64,000 bases of DNA from Hymenopellis radicata. Its lineage: Eukaryota; Basidiomycota; Agaricomycetes; Agaricales; Physalacriaceae. Within the stretch, counting starts at the first letter, position 1; the number at the start of each line of letters is the position of its first letter. The position numbers and the translations under genes were made by a program. Where the stretch lies: assembly GCA_015501595.1 (NCBI GenBank), contig JADNRX010000137.1, positions 62,001 through 126,000 on the forward strand, written 5' to 3'. Shown in pieces: positions 56,936-64,000 of the stretch. A model generated the notes under the pieces. That model was given only the letters and a program-made list of their open reading frames with translations. It made no database searches and was not told where the DNA came from.

Positions 56936-56995
56936 TAAATCCATCCATAATAATCACTGCCGACACGAGCAATACATTTCAGAAGTCCACCTAAA

Positions 56996-57727
56996 TTAAT
57001 ACTGGTCCAAAACGCGGGTCGCCCCCCTCAGAAATTCGTAAACCTTTCTCGCCCCATCCTCTGTCCCCAGCATATAGACACGCTCAAGTTTCGGCACTCT
57101 GGCGGCAGCTTTTCTCAGTTCCGTCACCTCGTAGTCACCACTGTCGTTAGGACGACTTGTCGTAGTGAGCATTTCCGCGTCTGAGAAATTCCCGTACGTC
57201 CTTACCACGAAGTACGGCCCGACGGCCAAGACCCAACATACGACCTGGGTCTGGTTGATATAGTGTGCGCGGATTGCCGCCTTGACCTGGTCAGACGCCT
57301 GTCCTGATGCATGGGAGATCGCGACAATGAATTCCCCGTCGGCCGCCACCTCTTTAACATCCGGAGGACCCTTCCTCCCCTTCACCGCCGTCATCAAATC
57401 CTTTATGGCGGGCTTTTGCTCCCACCCCCCACCGACCCTCAGACGGGGTACCCCGCTGGGCGATGTCGGCTTCGTTATGCGCGCCACAGCCATGTCCGGC
57501 CGAGCGTAACGCCTCTTGATCGACCGACAGAATAACTGAGGAATCACGAAAAACAGGCTGTCTCGGCTCACACGGGCGAACACAATTGCGTGCATTTTGT
57601 GTTCAGCGAGGACCTCGTCGATAATCCCGTACCAAGGACTCTCATCAGACGGATCCAGGAGTAGTGTCCTCAGCACCAGCCTGTGCAGGTTTGAGAGCGC
57701 CTCATCGCTTAATATCTTTAGAACCAT
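56996..57727 (-). CDS. Unknown Agaricomycete-type protein
   Basis: This is a single 243-codon frame with no introns needed: MVLKILSDEALSNLHRLVLR, SPWYGIIDEVLAEHKMHA, RYARPDMAVARITK, then a Gly-rich segment, VAADGEFIVAISHASGQASD, QTQVVCWVLAVGPYFVVRTY and the C-terminus. The pattern of a short N-terminal helical part, a 'PD..V.RI' strand, and a later 'Q..V...LAVGPYF' strand recalls uncharacterised lineage-expanded mushroom proteins. I would not assign a function. Confidence 0.6.
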   Translation of the reverse strand: MVLKILSDEALSNLHRLVLRTLLLDPSDESPWYGIIDEVLAEHKMHAIVFARVSRDSLFFVIPQLFCRSIKRRYARPDMAVARITKPTSPSGVPRLRVGGGWEQKPAIKDLMTAVKGRKGPPDVKEVAADGEFIVAISHASGQASDQVKAAIRAHYINQTQVVCWVLAVGPYFVVRTYGNFSDAEMLTTTSRPNDSGDYEVTELRKAAARVPKLERVYMLGTEDGARKVYEFLRGATRVLDQY

Positions 57728-57916
57728 TAGAGCTATCCAAAGTACAAGCTTCTAGCTCCTACCGTTTGAAGTGACATGTCAAGGAGCGAGCGAGAGTCGG
57801 CGTCAAGCTGGTAAATCACAGCCAAGTCAGAGCCAGCTTATAAGCACACCTTAATGAGCTCCACACAGCGGCGGTGTGCAAACTCAAAGGCCAACGCTTC
57901 GCACACTCAGTCACAG

Positions 57917-58790
57917 TTCATATTCAATCACATACACAGGCCATATCATCAATCAAGGTCCGCATTCACTCGTCGTCAGAAGAGAGGTCTTTTTTAAGGT
58001 CTGCATTCACTTGTCGTCCTAGCGTCCATTACTGTAGCGTTTCAACCGTAACTTCACAGCCTGTGACCCGTTATGGTCTGAAGTTACAGTGAACAGCTTC
58101 ACAGACCCTTAAATTGCCTTATTTGGACAGTCCCGCTTATGGCGGGACCTGAAATTTCCTTATTTGGAGGCTCGTGCCTAGCCAAAGTGGTCCGTGACCC
58201 ATTATGGTGTATATATAGCTTCACTTCAAAGACCCCGTGACCCGTTATGTGAATTTGCGGTTGAAACGCTACAGTAGTAGCATGAGGACAGAGGTCTTTT
58301 ATAAACCTACCACAAGGTGCGTATTCAATCACAGTGACACCGCGCATTCACTCGTCGTCAGAAGAGAGGTCTTTTTTAAGGTCTGCATTCACTTGTCGTC
58401 CTAGCGTCCGTTAGTAGCATCAGGACAGAGGTCTTTTATAAACCTACCACAAGGTGCGTATTCAATCACAGTGACACCGCGCATTCACTCGTCGTCAGAA
58501 GAGAGGTCTTTTTTAAGATCTGCATTCACTTGTCGTCCTAGCGTCCGTTAGTAGCATGAGGACAGAGGTCTTTTATAAACCTACCACAAGGTGCGTATTC
58601 AATCACAGTGACACCGCGCATTCACTCGTCGTCAGAAGAGAGGTCTTTTTTAAGGTCTGCATTCACTTGTCGTCCTAGCGTCCGTTAGTAGCATCAGGAC
58701 AGAGGTCTTTTATAAACCTACCACAAGGTGCGTATTCAATCACAGTGACACCGCGCATTCACTCGTCAGAACAGAGGTCTTTTTTAATCC
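57917..58790 (+). repeat. 137-bp tandem array
   Basis: Four units with GTGACACCGCG at 58334, 58471, 58608 and 58745 are spaced exactly 137 bp apart and are nearly identical. Each holds AGAGGTCTTTTTTAAGG and AGGTCTTTTATAAACC. A first, more diverged unit (about 57917-58290) is split by the miniature element at 58032-58274. The last unit is cut short and diverged. Confidence 0.93.
58032..58274. mobile_element. 243-bp TA-target miniature element in the tandem array
   Basis: The ends are CTGTAGCGTTTCAACCG and its complement, flanked by TA (58030-58031 and 58275-58276). Neighbouring array units read CGTCCGTTAGTAGCAT across the same point, which is the uninterrupted site and proves the insertion. 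The interior has repeated GTGACCCGTTATG and CCTTATTTGGA motifs. Confidence 0.95.
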
Positions 58791-58929
58791 TAAGGCAAGC
58801 CCGATGGAGCAAGCTAGCAGAATCTAGTTCCCGCGCTTGAGTATGTATACAAGTTAAATTAACAGGCAGCATCTAGTTCCCACGCTCCAATGTGTATACA
58901 AGGAGCCTTTATGCACGACATGTGATTTG

Positions 58930-59433
58930 TCTTGCGCCTTTACTCCCAACAGCCACTTTCTCCAAGATCAGTTCTGCGACACGCAGTCAAGCACAGCGCA
59001 TAATATCTATGGTAAGTTGTGGCAGCTTCATTGCTTTGGTGGGGCTACTAAAGTTGGTTTTCAGTTTGTTATCGGCGTTGCGCTTGACTGGGTCAAGATT
59101 GCTGCCCTCGTCCCCAACTCGCGCTCACACCCCAACTCCGCCCCAGACCTTACGCCATCTCAGTATGGAAAGGTGGTTGAAGTGGTCCTAGCACACATAG
59201 ACGAAGATCAGCAGTCAATGTGCATAGGCTGTCTTCCAAGCGACATCCACGTGGAGCGTGCACGGCGGCCGCTTGCACTCATTTTCATGCTAGCTCCAGC
59301 GCGGGACAAAGAGTCAGAAGCCACCGACGACTTGCAAAAGCTACAAGAGCCAGGCCTCCTACCCACCGCATTGGCACCCTATGCCAAGGTCCTTTCAGCT
59401 CCGCAGGTTTTCAGCATTCTTTCCTTCTTCTAA
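58930..59433 (+). CDS. Unknown protein, partial model
   Basis: A long open frame encodes HNIYGKLWQLHCFGGATKVG, FQFVIGVALDWVKIAALVP, LTPSQYGKVVEVVLAHIDED and QQSMCIGCLPSDIHVERARR, then LALIFMLAPARDKESEATDD, ending ILSFF-stop or an intron near 59433. Composition looks like real coding sequence. No ATG fits at the left end of this frame, so an upstream exon is likely. A further exon may cover 59480-59620 (VPKLLCTVGEALAAAVVGTK). Family not recognised. Confidence 0.45.
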   Translation, partial: SCAFTPNSHFLQDQFCDTQSSTAHNIYGKLWQLHCFGGATKVGFQFVIGVALDWVKIAALVPNSRSHPNSAPDLTPSQYGKVVEVVLAHIDEDQQSMCIGCLPSDIHVERARRPLALIFMLAPARDKESEATDDLQKLQEPGLLPTALAPYAKVLSAPQVFSILSFF

Positions 59434-59635
59434 GACCTAGTGGTGAGCTCATTTTCACATCTCCCTAGCTGCATCACTCATCCTTGGTTGTTAGCTATGT
59501 TCCAAAGCTTTTGTGTACAGTAGGCGAAGCCCTAGCGGCCGCAGTAGTTGGTACAAAACCGTATTTCGTTCATTCCATTTGCTCGCTATGTATGAAATTT
59601 AAATTCAATGCCTCCATTGCTTCTGCGCTACACGC

Positions 59636-59775
59636 TTCGCCCAACTCCGACGTGCACGCTTCGCCCAGATTCAACGTGCACGCTTCGACCACATTCAACG
59701 TGCACGCCTCGCCCAACTCCGACGTGCACGCTTCGCTCAGATTCCACGTGCACGCTTCGCTCAGCGTCATCCAAT
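59636..59775 (+). repeat. 24-bp minisatellite, about 6 units
   Basis: Units such as CGTGCACGCTTCGCCCAACT plus CCGA repeat every 24 bp. The period is a multiple of three, so all frames stay open. A related 24-bp repeat occurs at 61935-62015. Confidence 0.93.
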
Positions 59776-59865
59776 CTTTCGAACCGAAGTTCAACCACGA
59801 CGACGACCATCATCGGCATTAGCGCTAACCTGCTCTTCAAGATTAGCATTCAGTTGCGTCCTAGT

Positions 59866-60150
59866 GGTGACGTGGACTATTCGCAGGCAAAAACAATGCC
59901 GAAAGGGTGCGTTACTCTCCTGGTCGTCAGCACACGCTGCTAAAGCCCATAGCAGTCACGTTGAGCTCGATTTTGGACATGATGCGGTGGCAACAAGGCC
60001 CAGTTGCAGCGCGGGTTGCATCCGGCGCACCCTCTATTCCCCCAAGAACGTTGTCGACTTTCAGCAAGTGGTAGCAATGCCCAACATGCGACACATTTAC
60101 TGGGATGGGACGTACGTACGGCGTCAGTCTCTTCGGTACTTCCTCTAACC
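59866..60150 (+). CDS. Hypothetical protein or exon
   Basis: An open frame with SSAHAAKAHSSHVELDFGHD, RRTLYSPKNVVDFQQVVAMP and MRHIYWDGTYVRRQSLRYFL ending at 60146. It may be the last exon of the gene that begins near 58930. Not recognised. Confidence 0.35.
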
Positions 60151-60366
60151 GCATTCAAGCACCACCCATCTTATTCTGGATTCATCAAGCCGCCTCATAG
60201 GTGTTTTTGCAGGCTGTCCGACCCGTCAGCGACGACCTGTGTAGTGTACCTTACTGCTGGCGGAATTTAGAGTCATCATCAGCAATTCAAGCTGCTGTCT
60301 GTATGCGTGAAAACAATGAGATGCCATAACCACATGCCCCAGATCAGCGTACAAGTTCTGACTACG

Positions 60367-61851
60367 TCAACCAGCCTTCTGCACCAAAGCTCTCCACTGC
60401 TCAGACAACTGTAGGATCTCCCTGAGCCAAATTTCTCGACCGGGGATAGCATCTGGCTTCCACCAGCTGGACTTGAAGCTGACAGCCTAGTCAAAAGTCA
60501 GCGTACACTTCAATGGTAAAACAACATTCTTACCCCTGCTGCCCTCACAACGCCGTGGAAGCCATCAACATCCTCGAGCAACGTTTTGGCAAAGTGTAGC
60601 ACATACAAGCCACAGTCCAGACCATTCGCCTGCTTTGGTACCTTTCATGTATGAACAAGTCAATAGATCAGTACGTCTTGACACCACAGCGGCACAGCTA
60701 CCTTCAACTTCATTTGCACGGCAACGCCCTTCGTTCCTACGCCAAGCTTGTGCAATGCCTCTTTCTTCAGGTATCCGGACACAATCGACATAACGTCGGC
60801 GTGATCGTATCCCATCGAGTCCAGCGTATAAATTGCAGTACACTGGTCGTCGCTAGTAAGAGCTGGTTAAATCTATAAACATCCAAAGAGAAGTAGCTCA
60901 CAGAAGGTCATCCATCGCCGGACCATCGGATAACATCCAACCTGGTTCCTCAATCAACACTAGGAACCAATGCGACCTTTTGCCAATACGTCTGAGTGCG
61001 CCGACAGATTTCGAGCGATGCGCGTACCGCTCATGAATAGGCATTAACAGGTACTTCTTCTTAAAAATGTCGACACCTGCCGTCCAACCCTTTACGTCTT
61101 CGAAGCCTCTACAAATTCTTCAGCGAAAAAACGAACGCACCACAGAAAAGGCACACGTACTTTTCGCTCAACTTACTGTAGAAGAAACTGCTAAAGACAT
61201 ACACGCTCTCATATAGGGCTCTCCCTCTCGACATAATGTCCGTCATGATTCTCCTACAATCATACAGCAGTCGCCGATGCAATGGAACACGCGTGCTGAC
61301 CTTAGCCCAAACTCCAACACTCCATCATTTAATTTAGCATCTGGTTGCAGGAATTGTAGATCGCGTTTGTAGATATAAAGACCTCCCGGTTTGTCCCAGG
61401 GATATATCAGTATGCTATTTCCTCATCAGTCAGATCTTCTAATCGCGGCAATAGCACGCTCACCAATCAGTCGCTTCAGAACGCGTAACGGATGTCGGCG
61501 CCATCGCATCCCTCGCGACACATCATGTCAGTTCATGAAAACCTGACTTCAAAAGTCGCACAGGGAACCTCACCTCCGGCCTATGTCTGTCCTATGTTCG
61601 GGCGCAATATCGGGTTGGCCTCTCTTCCTGCCCTGTACTCCCGCCAACTGACACTGCTTCCACTCGTCAGTCGTCACTTCCTCTATTTCTATATCTCCGT
61701 CGTCCCCCAGCGTCATCAGCGTAGATCTGCGGTCGATAACCAGCTTGTTTCCTTCGCCAGGCATAGTGTGAAAACACCGCGCCCTAATGATGTTGCCCCC
61801 ACCACTTGGGCCCAGACGTCCGAAGTCCACGTTCTCCCAATGTGCAGCCAT
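60367..61851 (-). CDS. Ulp1-type (C48) cysteine protease
   Basis: C48 proteases cleave SUMO-like modifiers. The start at 61851 gives MAAHWENVDFGRLGPSGGGN and a variable N-terminus. After introns the catalytic domain follows: YPWDKPGGLYIYKRDLQFLQ with LNDGVLEFGL, YESVYVFSSFFYSKLSEK, and GWTAGVDIFKKKYLLMPIHE. The catalytic His is in SHWFLVLI, the Asp in IYTLDSMGYD, and the Gln and Cys in QANGLDCGLYVLHFAKTLL. The C-terminal exon reads SFKSSWWKPDAIPGREIWLR and ends LVQKAG-stop at 60367. About eight short introns (for example GTACGTGTGCC to ATTTGTAG near 61160-61110) keep frame. All four active-site positions are present, so the enzyme may be active. In mushrooms such proteases often travel with DNA transposons, but I found no transposase beside it. 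Confidence 0.85.
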
Positions 61852-61934
61852 ATGTAATGTCGAATGAGAACTTGAGCAAGGTGGTTAGAGTCTGAGTATG
61901 TAAGCGTGTACTAGGCTCCCCGTGCACCTGTCTC

Positions 61935-62015
61935 GACAAGCACTGACGTGCGCGCCCACTTCAGGTGTGGCGCGCGCGCCCAATTCAGATGCGGCGCGCG
62001 CGCCCACTTCAGACT
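61935..62015 (+). repeat. 24-bp GC-rich minisatellite, about 3 units
   Basis: Units GGCGCGCGCGCCCAATTCAG plus ATGC repeat every 24 bp just upstream of the next start codon. The CGCCCAATTCAGA core resembles the CGCCCAACTCCGA core of the 59636-59775 array. Confidence 0.85.
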
Positions 62016-62071
62016 CTGGCCATTGGCCAATTTGTCCTTCGCTTCTCAAGACCACGACCTCGCCTTTTAAC

Positions 62072-63375
62072 ATGCAGCGCACGCAAGGCACCCGTATCAG
62101 TGCCGCGTTGGACGCCCTGCAACAGGAGCTTCAATCTCTAGTTAACAGCTCGCCGTCTATGCTCTCACAGACTAGTGAAGAACGCCAACAGCAGATACGA
62201 CTTCAAGCCGAAGAGCGCCTCGGCCAAATGCTAGCAATTCTTGGCAGCACAACGTCCCGTGCATCGACTCCCGAAGATCCCCACATGGAACACCCAGTTG
62301 TCCGCCGCACGTCCCCCATGCAAATCGAACACACGCAGCGTAATCATGATCGCACTCAGCCTGGAGCCAATGTTGTCGACATGTCCGAAGACCCGCGGTG
62401 GCTGAGCATCCTAGCTGGTGCCGCGCAGGGTGGCTCAATAGGTGCAGAAGAGTTCGGCAAGGGCTTGTTCCGTGCGGGCACAGAGCGCAGGGCAACTATT
62501 CAGACCACAGAAGATGATGCTCTGACAAGGCTCATACGTGGGTATAACGACTCACAACTAAATTGGGTGCGGCACTTCGTATTATAGCGAATTTTGCTCA
62601 TAGATTCAGCAGATTAGCTGGGCAGACAACATCAAGCAATCCTACGCGGCGCCCGACAGCGATGATAATGACCCCGACCTCTTTGCGAAACAATTCCGGG
62701 ACATCATTTATCAAGTGACAGTATATCTTTCCTTTTTTGCCAGAAACCTGGTTGACCTCAGCCCGGAAGGAGTTGCTAATGGCCGGACATACGCATACAG
62801 TGCAAACATTTGTGCATCACGTTATTTCCTTCATCAAGCAATGCCAGCTGCTCGATGCTATTGACGACTGGATAAGGGATAGGGCTGAGGCAGAAGAAGT
62901 CGTCGTCTCGCGTGCTGACTTCATCAGTGAAGCATTTAATCAGCGATATGCCTCTGAAATACAGCGCGCACACTCCGGGGCCGGCGAGGCTCAGGCCCAG
63001 TTAAAGAAGAAACTGGTCAGCCTGCGCAGGTCGTTTCAAAAGCGCTTTGAGCAACATTTACAGCACGCGCTCTTCTTACAAGACCTGTATCAATATGTAA
63101 GTTAACCATCTATCATCACGTACAAAGCTTATGCCTTATAGTTCGGCGCTGCGATGCTTATGGATAGCTTCTGGGCTGTCAACTGGACAGGTGATGCCTC
63201 GCCGTCAACCAAAACGTTCCGCGACCTTGTTACATTCGCCTGTCAGAATGCGTCACCCAGCGCTGATACGCTCCGGCATTCACAATTTGCTTTGATTCAT
63301 ACCATTTCGGCTACAGGGGATCAAGATTCACACAATGTTGTAGAAGGATGGTTCAATATGTACCAACAGCAATAG
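62072..63375 (+). CDS. Unknown helical protein
   Basis: ATG at 62072 gives MQRTQGTRISAALDALQQEL, a Gln/Ser-rich segment with a predicted coiled coil (SEERQQQIRLQAEERLGQML), DPRWLSILAGAAQGGSIGAE and DALTRLIRGYNDSQLN. Introns follow at about 62568-62610, 62718-62743 and 63098-63141. Later exons give WADNIKQSYAAPDSDDNDPD, ETWLTSARKELLMAGHTHTV, VVSRADFISEAFNQRYASEI, LKKKLVSLRRSFQKRFEQHL and MLMDSFWAVNWTGDASPSTK, ending MYQQQ-stop. All junctions keep frame, giving roughly 410 residues. No known domain recognised. An in-frame ATG upstream at 61922 would add the minisatellite-coded residues; I prefer the later start. Confidence 0.55.
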
Positions 63376-63545
63376 GTACAGCTCAGTAGATATGAGTCCG
63401 TATTTGTTCGTGTTACCCTGCGCCGATCAATCCCTTTATTCCACACCGCCAGTGTGCAACTGTGCGTTGCGAGCGCCCACCGCGCCGCACGCCGTCTACC
63501 CAGGTACTAACTGGTGTCTCATCGTCTAGAACAAGCTAAGACGCT

Positions 63546-64000
63546 ATGGCCGCGACGACAGCGCGACGCCGAAAGCCATCCTCGCGACCAAAGTCTGGCC
63601 GAGTTAATCTCATCACCGGAGCTCGCGATTCTCTCCATCTGCCCTCTCCAGCGTACACACGCCATGTAATTGAGCAACGTTCCAAACACGTACAATGGCA
63701 CAATCATACTCTAGACATCGCTGAAGCACATGCGGCTAGGTAATGCTCACTTTCGCCTGCACAATCCAGGTCGTTGCTCATTTCCTTTTTCGAGATCTCC
63801 CAACATCACGTTCTGCATTGACAGCATGGAGCATAGCTACACGATCCTACATGGCGACGCGCTCAACCTCATTCCGGGCAAGCCGTGCCAGGCTGCGCCC
63901 AACTCCGTACGCATGCTCGATCCGGAATTGCTCCTGGGGTGCTACTGGTCCATTAATGCCATTCCTTACCTCGGCTTCCTTCCTCTCAACCCATACCGCA
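63546..64000 (+). CDS. Unknown protein, cut by the window end
   Basis: ATG at 63546 gives MAATTARRRKPSSRPKSGRV, a basic N-terminus, then SPAYTRHVIEQRSKHVQWHN and DIAEAHAA before a GTAATG donor at 63741. The next exon probably encodes MEHSYTILHGDALNLIPGK and VRMLDPELLLGCYWSINAIP, running off the window. No family recognised. It follows the previous gene by 170 bp on the same strand. Confidence 0.4.

Noticed and set aside
56565..56999. Repeat protein encoded by the 50-bp array in three frames
   Set aside because: All frames stay open only because the unit lacks stops; no start context, no homologue and no splice signals support translation.
54600..64000. Assigning the region to a KDZ-type transposon because of the Ulp1 gene
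   Set aside because: No transposase or terminal repeats were found, and Ulp1 proteases also occur as ordinary cellular genes.

Overview
The window reads as nuclear DNA of a filamentous basidiomycete, most likely an Agaricomycete. Genes carry many short GT-AG introns of about 45-60 nt. Recognisable proteins are beta-tubulin, elongation factor 1B-gamma, an RTA1-type membrane protein, an aryl-alcohol-oxidase-like GMC oxidoreductase, an F-box protein, multi-pass membrane proteins and short secreted proteins. Transposons typical of mushroom genomes are abundant: Ty3/Gypsy with chromodomain, hAT-like elements and TA-target miniature elements. I saw no convincing tRNA, rRNA or CRISPR.

Layout. 1-3.5 kb: an RTA1-type gene. 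3.5-12.7 kb: an old Ty3/Gypsy element whose Gag-Pol frame is broken by three different DNA transposons; precise removal of each one, with one target-site copy, restores the reading frame. 12.8-19.0 kb: a 1.7-kb inverted repeat whose arms carry divergent copies of a secreted-protein gene, flanking an intact eEF1B-gamma gene and a duplicated piece of the RTA1 gene; a hAT-like element sits at the outer edge of the right arm. 20-26 kb: two multi-pass membrane protein genes and a second secreted-protein gene. 28.3-38.3 kb: a wrecked GMC oxidoreductase gene holding a frameshift, a 148-bp miniature element, a TA-target element that is itself split by a very young 7-kb LTR chromovirus, and a micro-inversion that flipped one coding exon. 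39-41.5 kb: a full copy of the same TA-target element and a Gly/Pro/Ser-rich extracellular repeat protein gene. 42.5-44.3 kb: beta-tubulin. 45-54 kb: a long-inverted-repeat element, a secreted protein, an F-box protein, a decayed ferric-reductase-like fragment and GC-rich CTACCGTG repeat clusters. 54.7-64 kb: a run of unfamiliar intron-bearing genes around a Ulp1-type (C48) cysteine protease, separated by several minisatellites that share sequence themes, plus a 137-bp tandem array.

The two most interesting signals are these. (1) Four secreted-protein genes scattered over 27 kb share a near-palindromic AAGCGCCGGGCTT element at a fixed distance downstream of a TATA box, just where transcription should start, plus a similar signal-peptide exon; this looks like a co-regulated family that keeps its promoter and export module while the mature protein diverges. 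(2) The transposon layers keep enough target-site and frame information to order the insertions and to reconstruct an exon inversion from this one sequence. Intron positions and most gene boundaries are inferred by eye.
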